Shown: positions 38,575 through 49,209, numbered from the stretch's first letter. The stretch is DNA of 64,000 nucleotides from Pseudolysobacter antarcticus (GCF_004168365.1 NZ_CP035704.1:1116001-1180000), one strand, 5' to 3'. Program-made: numbers and translations. The notes: a model not told the origin generated them from the letters alone.

Positions 38575-39594
38575 CTATTGCGGCTCTTCCACGGTATAGC
38601 CGAGTGCGCGCAAACGCGCGAGGCGGCCGTCGGGTTTCACGAGTTCGGCGATCGATACCACGGCAAGCGTGCTGCGATTTTTTGCGAGCGCAGTCTGCAC
38701 GGCCGTCATCCATGCGTTGATCATGCGTTTCTGCACCTGCTGCACGCGATCACGCAATCCGGGCGCGCTGGATATCGCCGCGAGGCAGGTAGCCTTCTGG
38801 TCGGGATAGGGCAGGCTGCGCAACGCATTCAAGTCGCCACTGGCCCAAGCATTCGCGCGCAGCTGCATCGATTGCATGTCGGTTTCGACGCGCTGCATCG
38901 TGGTTTCGAGACACGCGATATCGGCGGCGACTGGTGTGGTCTCGAACTCCTTGATCGTTGCTTTCGGATCGTCCAGCTCGATGTCTATTTTCGGCGAGGT
39001 CACCGGAATCTTGTTTTTCTTCGCCGCCTGCTTGACCACGTCCCACGCCGCATTTTTCGAGCTCAATCCCGAGCGATCCACCGCCTTCTCGTAAAGCTCC
39101 TGCGCGGCCAGCATCGGCCGACGCGATTCGATGCCGTTGTCGCGTCCGATGTATTTTGCTTTCAGTGCCGACCAGCGTGCGTATTGTTCAGGCGAAAGCA
39201 CATCCTTCAGTTTTGCGCCGTCCGGGTTCTTGCGTGCACGCAGCAACGACGGCACCAGGGTGAGACCGCGAAAAAACCCGACGTTGATTTTCGCCGAGGA
39301 ATCGCCGATCACTTCTTGCGAATCCGCGATTACGGCTTCGGTATCTTTCGAGCGCCACGACATCTTTTTCGGCAGCGGCGCGAGTGTGCCGAGGATCCAC
39401 AACACGTGATCGTTCTTCGATACTTTCCACAACCCCGGGCCGGGTTGTTCGCCAGTCACGAGCACCTGATCGAGCTCGGTGGCCGCGGCATCGGCTGGCA
39501 GCGGCGCCTCGCTCGACGTTTGCGCGAACGTCGGCGCGCACAGCAGGGATAACAGAAACACGCCTGAAGCCGGACGCAAGAAAGTCAGTTTCAT
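38575..39594 (-). CDS. TraB/GumN family exported protein
   Basis: A 339-residue protein with a signal peptide (LLSLLCAPTFAQ). GPGLWKVSKNDHVLWILGTLAPLPKKM is the TraB/GumN opening block, and SIAELVKPDGRLARLRALGYTV the closing block. The family includes eukaryotic TRABD metalloproteases and Xanthomonas GumN, whose role in xanthan production is unclear. No Shine-Dalgarno precedes the ATG. Monocistronic, 190 bp before yebC on the same strand. Confidence 0.85.
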   Translation of the reverse strand: MKLTFLRPASGVFLLSLLCAPTFAQTSSEAPLPADAAATELDQVLVTGEQPGPGLWKVSKNDHVLWILGTLAPLPKKMSWRSKDTEAVIADSQEVIGDSSAKINVGFFRGLTLVPSLLRARKNPDGAKLKDVLSPEQYARWSALKAKYIGRDNGIESRRPMLAAQELYEKAVDRSGLSSKNAAWDVVKQAAKKNKIPVTSPKIDIELDDPKATIKEFETTPVAADIACLETTMQRVETDMQSMQLRANAWASGDLNALRSLPYPDQKATCLAAISSAPGLRDRVQQVQKRMINAWMTAVQTALAKNRSTLAVVSIAELVKPDGRLARLRALGYTVEEPQ

Positions 39595-39901
39595 TGGGGA
39601 TGATGAATGCTTGATGGTGGGTTGGAGTCGATGGAGGCGAGCTGTTGCGGCATTAGAAATTTACGCCGCCAATATTGGAATGCGTTGTAGCACAGACGAT
39701 TCTTCGCACTTGTTCAATCGGCGTTATTTCGGTGATTGTCGGCGACCTCGTTTAGGCGGGGTTGGGTTCGCGATGTAGGCATCGTGCCTTCGCAGAGGCT
39801 TTCAAGTGATACGAATTTCATACGCACTGATATAGTCAGGCGAATATATCGACCAAGCTCGACTTCTCCCATGATGTATCAAACTTTGGAGTTCCCAGAC
39901 C
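39595..39901. other. Divergent spacer, TraB/GumN to molybdopterin-fold gene
   Basis: 307 bp holding the promoters of two divergent genes. A TATAGT near 39832 could be a -10 for the plus-strand gene; no matching -35, palindrome or RNA gene was seen. Confidence 0.4.
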
Positions 39902-40432
39902 ATGCCTGCTGCGAAAGTGATAGCGAAGATAGCTTTTGCCGCCGTTCTGATTCTGTCGCTCGCGCCGTTTGCAAACATTCAAGCCAAGGAAGCTTCTGTC
40001 GTTGCAGCGGTGCCCTCGGTGCAGATCGGCGGTGATGCGATCGCCGCGCCGTTACATCTGAGCATGGCCGATCTCGCCTCGATGCCGCGCAGCAAAGTCA
40101 CGGCCAGCGAACACGGCACGCAGGGCACGTGGGAAGGCGTCAGTCTGATCGAGCTTTTGCATCGTGCCGGTGCGCCGGTTGGCGAGGCGATACGCGGCAA
40201 GAATCTCGCGTTGTACGTGCGGATTTCAGCCGCAGATGGTTATCGCGCGGTGTTCGCACTGGCCGAACTCGATGCGCAATTTCGCAGCGATCAGGTGATC
40301 CTTGCCGACAGTCATGACGGCAAGTCGATGGATGCCAAGGAAGGTCCGTTCCGCATTATCGCCAGCGGTGACCAACGTCCGGCACGTTGGGTGCGGCAGG
40401 TCACGGCGATCGATCTTTTGCGCGCGCCCTGA
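39902..40432 (+). CDS. Small exported molybdopterin-oxidoreductase-fold protein lacking cysteine
   Basis: A 176-residue exported protein (signal peptide to about residue 28, NIQA). LHLSMADLASMPRSKVTASEHGTQGTWEGVSLIELLHRAG and ISAADGYRAVFALAELD match the sulfite oxidase/YedY-like molybdopterin-binding fold (PF00174), in a short single-domain form. The protein has no cysteine at all, so the usual molybdenum-ligating cysteine is missing; it probably does not do molybdenum redox chemistry by itself. GGAG about 10 nt before ATG. Its function is unknown. Confidence 0.8.
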   Translation: MPAAKVIAKIAFAAVLILSLAPFANIQAKEASVVAAVPSVQIGGDAIAAPLHLSMADLASMPRSKVTASEHGTQGTWEGVSLIELLHRAGAPVGEAIRGKNLALYVRISAADGYRAVFALAELDAQFRSDQVILADSHDGKSMDAKEGPFRIIASGDQRPARWVRQVTAIDLLRAP

Positions 40433-40470
40433 GGTTGATCAAAACGATCGCCGATGCGATGCTGGTTGAT

Positions 40471-42378
40471 TCAGGCCTGCAGCAAAACCCCGTTCGCGAC
40501 GAGGTGCGCAACGATGCGTTCGGCCGCATCTTCCGAAGAAATCGTCGTGGTATCGATGCGGATCTCGGGATGCTCCGGCGTCTCGTAAGGTGAGTCGATG
40601 CCGGTGAAGTTTTTCAGATCGCCGCGCCGCGCTTTTTTGTACAGGCCTTTCGGATCGCGACGCTCGGCTTCGGCAATCGGCGTGTCGATGAATACCTCGC
40701 AGAATTCGCCGCGGTCGAGCAGCTCGCGCGCCATTTGTCGTTCGGCACGGAACGGCGAAATAAACGATACCAGCACGATCAATCCGGCGTCGACCATGAG
40801 CTTGGCGACCTCGCTGACGCGGCGAATATTCTCGACACGATCGGCATCGGTGAAACCGAGATCCTTGTTCAAACCGTGGCGCACATTGTCGCCGTCGAGC
40901 AGGTAGGAATGCCGCCCGAGCGCGTGCAGTTTTTTCTCGACCAGGTTTGCAATCGTCGATTTGCCCGCGCCCGACAAGCCGGTAAACCAGAGCACCGCGG
41001 GCCGCTGACCTTTCAGCGCGGCATGCGCGCGCTTGTCGATCTCGATCGCCTGCCAGTGAATATTCTGCGAGCGGCGCAACGCAAAATGCAGCAGGCCCGC
41101 AGCGATGGTGTTGTTGCTGATGCGATCGATCAGGATGAAGCCGCCCATGTCGCGATTCTGCGTGTAGGCATCGAAACTTATCGGCTGATCGAGCGTGATG
41201 GTGCAGACGCCGATTTCGTTGAGTTCCAGCGTTTTGCTGGCGAGATGTTCGAGTGTATTGACGTTGATCTTGTACTTCGGCGGCGCGAGTGTCGCGCTCA
41301 CGGTTTTGGCGCCGATCTTGAGCAGACACGGCCGCCCGGCGAGCATTTCTTCCTCGCTCATCCAGATGATCGTCGCCTCGAATTGATCGGCCACACCAGC
41401 TGGATCGCTCGTACTGCACAACACGTCGCCGCGGCTGATGTCGATCTGCTCGTTCAACGTGAGCGTGACCGATTGGCCGTTGCTGGCGAGATCGAGATCG
41501 CCATCCTGCGTGACGATGCGCGCGACCGTGGCTTCCTTGCCCGAGGGCAATACGCGCAAGCGATCGCCCGGACGCACGCTGCCGCCGACGATGCGTCCGG
41601 AGTAGCCACGAAATTCCGAATTCGGTCGGTTCACCCATTGCACCGGAAAACGAAACGGATCGGTCGGCATATCTCCAGCGATGCTGACTGAATCGAGATA
41701 GTCGATCAGCACCGGACCGCGATACCACGGCGTGTTGGTACTCGGTGTAGTGATGTTGTCGCCGCGCAATGCCGAGATCGGAATGCAGACGATATCGTCG
41801 AGCCCGATACGTTGCGCAAATGCGCGATAGTCGTGCGCGATGCGCTCGAATACTTCCTGCGAATAATCGAGCATGTCGAGCTTGTTGATCGCGACCACGA
41901 TCTTGCGGATGCCGAGCAGCGAGACCAGATAACTGTGGCGGCGTGTTTGTGTCAGCAGGCCTTGGCGTGCATCGATCAGGATTACCGCGACATCGGCGGT
42001 CGACGCGCCGGTCACCATGTTGCGTGTGTATTGTTCGTGGCCCGGTGTGTCGGCGACGATGAACTTGCGTTTCTCGGTGGCGAAAAAACGATACGCCACA
42101 TCGATCGTGATGCCTTGTTCGCGCTCGGCGGAAAGGCCATCCACGAGCAGCGCGAAATCCAGATCGTCGCCTTGCGTGCCGACGCTTTTGGAATCCGCGG
42201 CGAGCGTGGCGAGTTGATCCTCGAACAGCATTTTCGATTCGTACAACAGCCGCCCGATCAGCGTGCTTTTACCATCATCGACACTGCCGCAGGTGATGAA
42301 ACGCAACAGGCTTTTGTGCGCCTGAGTGTGCAGATATTGTTCGATCGATGGAGCGCCGAGGTCGTTGGAAATGCTCAT
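40471..42378 (-). CDS. cysNC: Bifunctional sulfate adenylyltransferase subunit 1 / adenylylsulfate kinase
   Basis: A 635-residue fusion for sulfate activation. The N-terminal GTPase (residues ~1-425) has [26 protein letters not shown] and NKLD; it powers ATP sulfurylase with CysD. The C-terminal APS kinase has Walker [12 protein letters not shown] (about 462) and [15 protein letters not shown], and makes PAPS. The start ATG overlaps the cysD stop (TGATG). Fused CysNC (NodQ-type) is common in Xanthomonadales. Confidence 0.96.
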   Translation of the reverse strand: MSISNDLGAPSIEQYLHTQAHKSLLRFITCGSVDDGKSTLIGRLLYESKMLFEDQLATLAADSKSVGTQGDDLDFALLVDGLSAEREQGITIDVAYRFFATEKRKFIVADTPGHEQYTRNMVTGASTADVAVILIDARQGLLTQTRRHSYLVSLLGIRKIVVAINKLDMLDYSQEVFERIAHDYRAFAQRIGLDDIVCIPISALRGDNITTPSTNTPWYRGPVLIDYLDSVSIAGDMPTDPFRFPVQWVNRPNSEFRGYSGRIVGGSVRPGDRLRVLPSGKEATVARIVTQDGDLDLASNGQSVTLTLNEQIDISRGDVLCSTSDPAGVADQFEATIIWMSEEEMLAGRPCLLKIGAKTVSATLAPPKYKINVNTLEHLASKTLELNEIGVCTITLDQPISFDAYTQNRDMGGFILIDRISNNTIAAGLLHFALRRSQNIHWQAIEIDKRAHAALKGQRPAVLWFTGLSGAGKSTIANLVEKKLHALGRHSYLLDGDNVRHGLNKDLGFTDADRVENIRRVSEVAKLMVDAGLIVLVSFISPFRAERQMARELLDRGEFCEVFIDTPIAEAERRDPKGLYKKARRGDLKNFTGIDSPYETPEHPEIRIDTTTISSEDAAERIVAHLVANGVLLQA

Positions 42379-43280
42379 CAGAAATATCCTTCCTGCTTTT
42401 TCTTTTCCATCGAGCCGGACACATCACGGTCGATCATCCTGCCTTGCCGTTCCGAGGTTTTTGCGATCAGCATTTCCTGGATGATCGCAGCCAGCGAATC
42501 CGCCTCGCTTTCGATCGCGCCGGTCAGCGGATAACAACCCAGCGTGCGGAAACGTACATTCCTCATCGTCGGTTGTTCGCCCGCGCGCAACGGCAAACGC
42601 TCGTCATCGACCATGATCAGCGCGCCATCGCGTTCGACCACGGGCCGCGGCTGGGCCAGGTACAGCGGTACGATCGGAATCTGTTCGCGATAAATGTATT
42701 GCCAGATATCCAGCTCGGTCCAGTTCGACAGCGGAAACACGCGCAGACTTTCACCGATATTCTTGCGTGCGTTGTACAGCCGCCAGAGTTCCGGGCGTTG
42801 CTGTTTCGGATCCCAGCGATGCTGCGCCGAGCGCAACGAAAATACGCGTTCCTTGGCGCGCGATTTCTCTTCGTCGCGGCGCGCGCCGCCGAAAGCGAGA
42901 TCAAATCCGTGCGCATCCAGCGCCTGCTTCAAGCCCTGGGTTTTCCAGATGTCGGTATGCAGCGCCGAGCCGTGGGTGAATGGATTGATGCCGTCGCGCA
43001 GGCCGTCGGGATTGGTGTGCACGATCAATTCCATGCCGGTGCGTTGCACCATCGCATCGCGAAATACGTACATCTCGCGAAACTTCCACGTGGTATCGAC
43101 ATGTAGCAGCGCAAACGGCGGCTTCGACGGATAAAACGCCTTCAGCGCGAGATGCAGCATCACCGCGCTGTCCTTGCCGATCGAATACAGCATCACGGGC
43201 TTGGCGCTTTCGGCCACGGCTTCGCGCAGGATATCGATGCTTTCGGCTTCGAGTCGTTGCAGATGAGTCAGGCTGGGCAT
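42378..43280 (-). CDS. cysD: Sulfate adenylyltransferase subunit 2
   Basis: A 300-residue PP-loop ATPase that forms adenylylsulfate with CysN. Start [20 protein letters not shown], then PP-loop [37 protein letters not shown] and the end [16 protein letters not shown] 43280 is preceded by GAGGAA 11 nt away; the open frame to 43310 is not conserved. Translationally coupled to cysNC. Confidence 0.96.
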   Translation of the reverse strand: MPSLTHLQRLEAESIDILREAVAESAKPVMLYSIGKDSAVMLHLALKAFYPSKPPFALLHVDTTWKFREMYVFRDAMVQRTGMELIVHTNPDGLRDGINPFTHGSALHTDIWKTQGLKQALDAHGFDLAFGGARRDEEKSRAKERVFSLRSAQHRWDPKQQRPELWRLYNARKNIGESLRVFPLSNWTELDIWQYIYREQIPIVPLYLAQPRPVVERDGALIMVDDERLPLRAGEQPTMRNVRFRTLGCYPLTGAIESEADSLAAIIQEMLIAKTSERQGRMIDRDVSGSMEKKKQEGYF

Positions 43281-43536
43281 TGCGTGGTGCGTTCCTCGGG
43301 TACGCCACAACTGCGGCTTTTGCTTGGAGATTTCTTAGCCAACAAGGGTATAACACTGCGCCAGAACGTGCTGAACCCAGTGCGAATAAGCATATAACGC
43401 TGTCGCGGAGTTGCGCAGAATGGGCAGGCTTGAAGCAAGCAGAATCGTTCGATATTCCGTCCGTGCTGGCATGCCGGGCCCGGATTAAGCGAAAATGGCG
43501 GTTCAGCCCGATGTTCGGGTGCAAACGACGCGCTCA

Positions 43537-44592
43537 ATGAAAACTCTTTTCGTGACTGGTGGTGCCGGATTTATCGGCGGCAATTTTGTGCTCGATCTGC
43601 TCGCCCGCGGCGGGTATCGCATCGTCAATCTCGACAAACTCACCTACGCCGGCAACCCGGATACCTTGAGCAGCGTGCAGGCGCACGCCGACTATCGATT
43701 TGTTCACGGTGACATCGGCGATGCCGAACTGGTATCGCGTCTATTGGCCGAGCATCAACCCGATGCGGTCGTGAATTTCGCCGCCGAATCGCATGTCGAT
43801 CGCTCGATCGACGGGCCGGCGGAATTTGTCCAGACCAATGTTGTCGGCACTTTGAGCCTGCTCGAATCGACCTTGAAATTCTGGCGCACGCTCGACGAAA
43901 AGAGGCGCGCCGAGTTTCGTTTCCTGCATGTTTCCACCGACGAGGTTTACGGCTCGCTTGGTGCCGAAGGACGCTTCACTGAAACCACGGCGTACGCGCC
44001 GAATTCGCCATACTCGGCGTCGAAGGCGGCCTCCGATCATTTGGTGCGCGCGTTCCATCACACCTACGGCCTGCCGACGCTGACGACCAATTGCTCGAAC
44101 AATTACGGGCCATTCCAGTTTCCGGAAAAGCTCATCCCGCTGATGATCCAGAAAGCGCTGACCGCGCAACCGCTGCCGGTTTACGGCGACGGCTTGAACG
44201 TGCGCGATTGGCTGTTCGTGACCGATCATTGCCGCGCGATCCAGCGCGCGCTCGAAGCAGGGCGGGTCGGCGAGGTCTACAACGTCGGCGGTGATGCCGA
44301 GCGCGAAAATATCCATGTCGTCAAAACTATTTGCACATTGCTCGACGAGCGCCGTCCGCTGGCCGATGGCAAAAAACGCGAGGCGCTGATCACCTACGTC
44401 AAGGATAGGCCCGGCCATGATCGACGTTATGCGATCGACGCGAGCAAGATCAAGCGCGAACTCGACTGGTCGCAAACCGAGACCTTTGAATCCGGTATCG
44501 CGCGCACCGTCGACTGGTATCTTGCCAATCAGACATGGTGTCAGCGTGTGCTCGACGGCAGCTATCGCGGCGAGCGTCTCGGCGGCGCGTAA
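43537..44592 (+). CDS. rfbB: dTDP-glucose 4,6-dehydratase
   Basis: A 351-residue short-chain dehydrogenase-type enzyme, second step of dTDP-L-rhamnose synthesis. NAD-binding GGAGFIGG (8-15), catalytic T134-D135-E136 (VSTDEVYG) and Y159xxxK163 (YSASK) are intact, with NCSNNYGPFQFPEKLIP following. ATG 43537 starts the Rossmann strand directly; the upstream frame adds 14 non-conserved residues. First of four rfb genes in order B-A-C-D. Confidence 0.97.
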   Translation: MKTLFVTGGAGFIGGNFVLDLLARGGYRIVNLDKLTYAGNPDTLSSVQAHADYRFVHGDIGDAELVSRLLAEHQPDAVVNFAAESHVDRSIDGPAEFVQTNVVGTLSLLESTLKFWRTLDEKRRAEFRFLHVSTDEVYGSLGAEGRFTETTAYAPNSPYSASKAASDHLVRAFHHTYGLPTLTTNCSNNYGPFQFPEKLIPLMIQKALTAQPLPVYGDGLNVRDWLFVTDHCRAIQRALEAGRVGEVYNVGGDAERENIHVVKTICTLLDERRPLADGKKREALITYVKDRPGHDRRYAIDASKIKRELDWSQTETFESGIARTVDWYLANQTWCQRVLDGSYRGERLGGA

Positions 44593-44663
44593 TCCCGTAT
44601 TGCTTCACTGATGGCTTCACTACACAAATTCGCAAAATCGATCGCTGACATGAAGGGCTGGAC

Positions 44664-45551
44664 GTGAATACACACAAGGGAATTATTCTGGCCGGCGGCT
44701 CCGGCACGCGTCTGTATCCGCTCACCCAGGTGATCAGCAAACAGCTGCTGCCTGTGTACGACAAGCCGATGATTTATTACCCGCTGAGCACCTTGATGCT
44801 GGCCGGCATCCGGCAAATCCTCGTGATCAATACGCCGCACGAACAGGCTTTGTTTCGTGCGCTGCTTGGAGACGGATCGCAGTGGGGCATCGAGATTTCG
44901 TATGCGCCGCAACCAAGTCCCGACGGGCTCGCGCAGGCGTTTGTGATCGGTTGCGATTTTGTCGGCAACGATCCGAGCTGCCTGATTCTCGGCGACAATA
45001 TTTTCTACGGCCACGGCCTCACCGAAGTGCTGCGCCGCGCCGGCAGCCGCACGCATGGCGCGACGGTATTCGGCTACTGGGTGAAGGATCCGGATCGTTA
45101 TGGCGTGGCCGAATTCGATCATGCCGACCGGGTGATCGGGCTCGAAGAAAAACCTGCGCAGCCGAAGTCGAACTACGCCGTCACTGGTTTGTATTTCTAC
45201 GATTCGCGCGTTTGCGATTTCGCTGCCGATCTCAAACCGTCGCCACGCGGCGAACTCGAAATCACCGACCTCAATCGTTGTTACCTCGACGATCATTCGC
45301 TGATGGTGGAAAAACTCGGACGCGGTTACGCGTGGCTCGATACCGGCACACACGAGTCGCTGGTCGAGGCGTCGAACTTCATCCAGACCATCGAAAATCG
45401 CCAGGGTTTGAAAGTGTGCTGCCCCGAGGAAATCGCCTTCGTCAACGGCTGGATCGACGCCGAGCAATTGCTGCGTCTGGCCAAGCCGCTGGCCAAGAAC
45501 GGCTACGGCCAGTATCTGCAAAACCTCGCAAAAACCGGTGTGCGCGCATGA
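44664..45551 (+). CDS. rfbA: Glucose-1-phosphate thymidylyltransferase
   Basis: A 295-residue nucleotidyltransferase, first step of dTDP-rhamnose synthesis. [36 protein letters not shown] is the full N-terminal signature; [32 protein letters not shown] and [10 protein letters not shown] follow. GTG start with AAGGG about 8 nt upstream. Its stop overlaps the rfbC start (ATGA). Confidence 0.97.
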   Translation: MNTHKGIILAGGSGTRLYPLTQVISKQLLPVYDKPMIYYPLSTLMLAGIRQILVINTPHEQALFRALLGDGSQWGIEISYAPQPSPDGLAQAFVIGCDFVGNDPSCLILGDNIFYGHGLTEVLRRAGSRTHGATVFGYWVKDPDRYGVAEFDHADRVIGLEEKPAQPKSNYAVTGLYFYDSRVCDFAADLKPSPRGELEITDLNRCYLDDHSLMVEKLGRGYAWLDTGTHESLVEASNFIQTIENRQGLKVCCPEEIAFVNGWIDAEQLLRLAKPLAKNGYGQYLQNLAKTGVRA

Positions 45552-46105
45552 AGTTGATCAAGACGCCGTTGCCCGAGTGTCTGGTGATCGAACCGACTGT
45601 GCATGGCGATGCACGCGGATTTTTCTACGAGAGTTTTCATGCGGCGAAGTTCGCCGGCATCGGCCTCGATCTGAAATTCGTGCAGACGAATGTGTCGCGC
45701 TCGGCGCAGAACGTACTGCGCGGCTTGCACTATCAGTATCCGAATCCGCAGGGGAAATTGGTCAGCGTGCTCGAAGGCGAAGTCTACGATGTCGCCGTGG
45801 ATATCCGTGTCGGCTCGCCCAATTTCGGGCGCTGGGCGGCGGTGGTTTTGTCGGCCGAAAACAAACGCCATTTCTGGATACCGGAAGGTTTTGCGCATGG
45901 TTTTGCGGTGCTGAGCGAGAACGCCACCTTCAGTTATCAATGCACCAATTTGTACGAACACGCGCACGACGCAAGTGTGCGCTGGAACGATGCCGCGATC
46001 GGTATCGACTGGCCGATCAGTGCGCCGTTATTGTCGGACAAGGATCAGCGCGCGCCGTTTCTCGCCGATATCGCGCACGAAAAATTGCCGAAGTACACGC
46101 CGTGA
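45548..46105 (+). CDS. rfbC: dTDP-4-dehydrorhamnose 3,5-epimerase
   Basis: A 185-residue cupin-fold epimerase. [34 protein letters not shown] (catalytic histidine), [18 protein letters not shown] and [15 protein letters not shown] are the signature blocks. ATGA overlap with rfbA upstream and GTGA overlap with rfbD downstream; tight translational coupling. Confidence 0.96.
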   Translation: MKLIKTPLPECLVIEPTVHGDARGFFYESFHAAKFAGIGLDLKFVQTNVSRSAQNVLRGLHYQYPNPQGKLVSVLEGEVYDVAVDIRVGSPNFGRWAAVVLSAENKRHFWIPEGFAHGFAVLSENATFSYQCTNLYEHAHDASVRWNDAAIGIDWPISAPLLSDKDQRAPFLADIAHEKLPKYTP

Positions 46106-47034
46106 AAATCCTGCTGCTCGGTGCGAACGGCCAGGTCGGCTTTGAGCTCGCGCGCACGCTCGCGCCGCTCGGCGAGTTGGTCTGCGCCACTCGCTCCGGT
46201 ATCTTGCCCGGCGCGATTGTTTGCGAAACCGCAGATCTTGATCAATCGGAAAAGCTGCTCGATTTGCTCGACAGAATCTCACCCGATCTGATCGTCAACG
46301 CCGCCGCCTACACGGCGGTTGATCGCGCCGAAGACGAACCGGAATTGGCTGATCGCAGCAATCATCAAGCGCTTGCAGTGCTAGGTGGCTGGGCGAAAAA
46401 ACGCGGCGCGAGTATCGTCCATTATTCGACCGATTATGTGTTCGACGGTCGCGCCACAAGACCCTATCGCGAAGATGATGTAACGGCGCCGCTTGGTGTT
46501 TATGGGCGCAGTAAACTCGCCGGTGAACAGGCTTTACGCGACTCTGGATGTCGCCATTTGATTTTGCGCACGGCGTGGGTCTACGGCGCGCGCGGGCAGA
46601 ATTTTCTGCGCACGATGTTGCGTATTGGCGCGCAGCGTGAGCAGCTGAATGTGGTGGCCGATCAGCGTGGCGCGCCGACCTGCAGTCGTCTGATCGCAGC
46701 GACCACCGCGGCGCTGTTATCGCGTTGGTTGGGCTGGAATGAAATACAGCGCAGCGGGGCATGCGGCATCTACCATCTGAGTGCCGCCGGCGAATGTTCG
46801 TGGCACGAGTTTGCCAGTGCGATCATGCGTGCTGGTCTGGCGGCGGGCTTGCTTGCGCGTTTACCGCAAGTCATCGCGATTACGACTGCGGAATATCCGA
46901 CCAAGGCGGCGCGTCCTGCGTATTCAGTGCTGAATACGCAGCGTCTACAAGAAAAATTCGGCCTCGTTCTGCCGCCGTGGCAGCAGGGCCTGAACGATGT
47001 CATCGGCGAGCTGGCGGAAGCCGCGCGCGGTTAA
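46102..47034 (+). CDS. rfbD: dTDP-4-dehydrorhamnose reductase
   Basis: A 310-residue reductase giving dTDP-L-rhamnose. LLLGANGQVGFELARTL is the NADPH site, NAAAYTAVDRAEDE and STDYVFDG contain the catalytic threonine/aspartate region, and YGRSKLAGE the YxxxK pair. GTG start at 46102 overlapping the rfbC stop. 15 bp separate it from the next gene, so all five genes from rfbB to the GDP-mannose enzyme probably form one operon. Confidence 0.96.
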   Translation: MKILLLGANGQVGFELARTLAPLGELVCATRSGILPGAIVCETADLDQSEKLLDLLDRISPDLIVNAAAYTAVDRAEDEPELADRSNHQALAVLGGWAKKRGASIVHYSTDYVFDGRATRPYREDDVTAPLGVYGRSKLAGEQALRDSGCRHLILRTAWVYGARGQNFLRTMLRIGAQREQLNVVADQRGAPTCSRLIAATTAALLSRWLGWNEIQRSGACGIYHLSAAGECSWHEFASAIMRAGLAAGLLARLPQVIAITTAEYPTKAARPAYSVLNTQRLQEKFGLVLPPWQQGLNDVIGELAEAARG

Positions 47035-47049
47035 TTTTTGGAGTAAGGC

Positions 47050-48492
47050 ATGTTGATTCCCGTCATTCTTTCCGGTGGTGCCGGCACGCGGCTATGGCCG
47101 GTGTCGCGCAGCGCGTATCCGAAACCTTTCATGCAGATGGGCGACGGCCAGTCGCTGCTGTACAAGACGCTGGATCGCGCGCTGAAAATTACCGGCGCGG
47201 GCGGCAGCGTGCTGACCGTGACGGGGCGAGATTATTATTTTCTGACGCGTGATGAATACGCGACTCATCCGCAGGCGCAGGTCGACAAACTTCCGTTCCT
47301 GCTCGAACCCGTGGGCCGCAACACGGCGCCAGCGATCGTGCTCGCGGCGATGTACGCGCGCGAACAGCTCGGCGCGGATGCGACCTTGCTGGTGTTGCCG
47401 GCCGATCATCTGATCCGCGATCTGGATGCGTTCGCTGCTGATGCGCAACGCGCGAACGCGCTCGCGCAGGATGGCTGGCTGGTGACGTTCGGCATTCGGC
47501 CGACCCATCCTGAAACCGGGTTCGGCTACATCCGCATGGGTGCGGCGATAACCGCACATGAAGGTCGCGAGATCGGCGCGTTCGTCGAAAAACCGGACCT
47601 TGAGAAAGCCGAAACTTACGTTGCCTCTGGCGAGTACGTGTGGAACTCCGGCATGTTCTGTTTCCGCGCCGATGTGTTGCTGGAAACCGCGCAGCAAACC
47701 TGTCCGGATGTTTATGCGGCCGCACAGCTTTGTTACGCCCAGCATATCGGCAGTGCGAGTCCGGTCGAATTTGCGCGCGATGCGTTTCTTGCGCAGCCCG
47801 ATATTTCGATCGACTACGCGATCATGGAGCGCGCCGCGAAGCGCGCCGTGGTGCCGGCGCAATTCGATTGGAGTGATATCGGCTCGTGGAAAGCGATGAG
47901 CGACATCGCGCCGGAAAGCGAAACCGACGATGCCGGCAATCGTATCCGCGGCAGCGCGATCGTGATCGAAAGCGAGAACTGCTACATCCAGGGTGAAAAA
48001 CGTCTGGTCGCCGCGGTCGGTGTGAAAAATCTCGTGATCATCGATACCGGCGATGCGGTGCTCGTGGCGGATCGCGAACGCGCGCAGCAAGTAAAGCTCG
48101 TGGTCGAGCAACTGCGTGCCAGCGGTCACGATGCGGCCAAACACCATCAGACCGTGCATCGGCCATGGGGCAGCTACACCGTGCTCGAAGATGCGCCGGA
48201 CTGCAAGGTCAAACGGCTCGTGGTGAAACCGGGGCAGGTGCTTTCCCTGCAACTGCACCATCGTCGCAGCGAGCATTGGACTGTGGTCAGCGGCGTCGCC
48301 AAAGTGAGAGTCGGCGAAGAGGAATTTCTACTCGAACGCAACGAATCCACTTACATCCCGATGAACACGATTCATCGTCTGGAAAACCCCACCGATACCG
48401 ATATCGCCCTGATCGAAGTGCAGTGCGGCGACTATTTCGGTGAGGACGACATCGTCCGGCTCGAAGATCGTTACGGGCGCGTCGCGGGATGA
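47050..48492 (+). CDS. xanB: Mannose-1-phosphate guanylyltransferase / mannose-6-phosphate isomerase
   Basis: A 480-residue bifunctional enzyme (XanB/AlgA/ManC type) making GDP-mannose. PVILSGGAGTRLWPVSRSAYPKPFMQM is the pyrophosphorylase signature, with LPADHLIRD, FVEKPDLEKA and WNSGMFCFRA. The C-terminal type II isomerase cupin has RPWGSYTVLEDAP, KPGQVLSLQLHHRRSEHWTVVSG and YIPMNTIHRLENP. GGAG 9 nt before ATG. It supplies GDP-mannose for polysaccharide, as in xanthan or O-antigen pathways. Confidence 0.96.
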   Translation: MLIPVILSGGAGTRLWPVSRSAYPKPFMQMGDGQSLLYKTLDRALKITGAGGSVLTVTGRDYYFLTRDEYATHPQAQVDKLPFLLEPVGRNTAPAIVLAAMYAREQLGADATLLVLPADHLIRDLDAFAADAQRANALAQDGWLVTFGIRPTHPETGFGYIRMGAAITAHEGREIGAFVEKPDLEKAETYVASGEYVWNSGMFCFRADVLLETAQQTCPDVYAAAQLCYAQHIGSASPVEFARDAFLAQPDISIDYAIMERAAKRAVVPAQFDWSDIGSWKAMSDIAPESETDDAGNRIRGSAIVIESENCYIQGEKRLVAAVGVKNLVIIDTGDAVLVADRERAQQVKLVVEQLRASGHDAAKHHQTVHRPWGSYTVLEDAPDCKVKRLVVKPGQVLSLQLHHRRSEHWTVVSGVAKVRVGEEEFLLERNESTYIPMNTIHRLENPTDTDIALIEVQCGDYFGEDDIVRLEDRYGRVAG

Positions 48493-48644
48493 GAGTTATG
48501 CCCATAGCTGAGCGGCGCGTGTCGCTGGCTGCATCCACCCATGCTGATACTTGCGTATCTGTGGCTGAAATTCTGGTTCATTTATGAGGCGCTCGTAAAA
48601 CTTCGTCCAACGCCGATACGTTGATCCAGCGTTTTGTGCTGTAT

Positions 48645-48661
48645 CTTTACAACTTGTAAAG
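48645..48661. promoter_or_regulatory. 17-bp palindrome CTTTACAA-C-TTGTAAAG
   Basis: Perfect 8-bp arms around a single C in a T-rich context, 550 bp upstream of the giant gene and 150 bp after the xanB stop. It could be a repressor site or the stem of a terminator. TTTTGTAAAAAAG follows directly. Confidence 0.45.
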
Positions 48662-49008
48662 CTTTTGTAAAAAAGATGACGTTTTGCGGCTTTTGCTGCC
48701 GCTCTGTGGTAAGCGCGGCAGAAACGTGAGCATCAATTTTCGCCGATTTTTTATGTCGAGTGCGCTTCAGCTGTGCGAAATTCCAACGGTTTCGCCCCGA
48801 TGGGATGCTTGTTGTTGCAATTGGTTACACATGTTTGATTGTGTTTTCGATGATAGCCGAGCACCATTGCGCACTTCCGGCATGTTTTTGGCTAAATGTG
48901 ATTCATGTCGCGGTTTTTCGTCATCAAGACTGCTAGCAAATCGATGGCGCGGAAATTGCTAGCAACGGTAAGAGAGCACACAGGGGTGTGCGTATCAGGC
49001 GCAATACA

Positions 49009-49078
49009 AGCTCACTGAAACAAGCAAGTCGCAACAAATTTTACGAGTGCCATTTCGTGTGGTCGCTTCAGTGAGTTT
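49009..49078. repeat. Inverted repeat in the giant-gene leader
   Basis: AAGCTCACTGAA (about 49009-49019) and TTCAGTGAGTTT (49067-49078) pair over about 12 bp with one wobble and a ~47-nt loop. If transcribed, the loop would hide part of the leader 130-200 nt before the start codon. Confidence 0.4.
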
Positions 49079-49209
49079 GTGCGCGATTTTGTCGTTTTCA
49101 AAATTCTTTACCGATCTTTACCGAGTTCTGTGCTGGATTCGACGAAATTCTTGAAAATGCCGCTGCCCCGACCGGGCGTGACTAACAAAATCCGCAAACC
49201 GAGATATCT

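Larger units (their letters stand above)
48493..49209. promoter_or_regulatory. Long leader region upstream of the giant surface protein gene
   Basis: 717 bp without a credible gene; the 92-codon frame at 48684-48962 is cysteine-rich and lacks a ribosome site. Visible structure: a 17-bp palindrome (48645-48661), a 7-bp stem-loop CTGCCGC/GCGGCAG (48696-48721), a long inverted repeat (49009-49078) and a TTTACCGA direct repeat near 49110-49127. The length suggests a long 5' UTR or several regulatory sites for the 14-kb gene. Confidence 0.55.

Noticed and set aside
48684-48962. 92-codon frame in the giant-gene leader.
   Set aside because: Cysteine-rich, no ribosome site, and crossed by a stem-loop; more likely noncoding.
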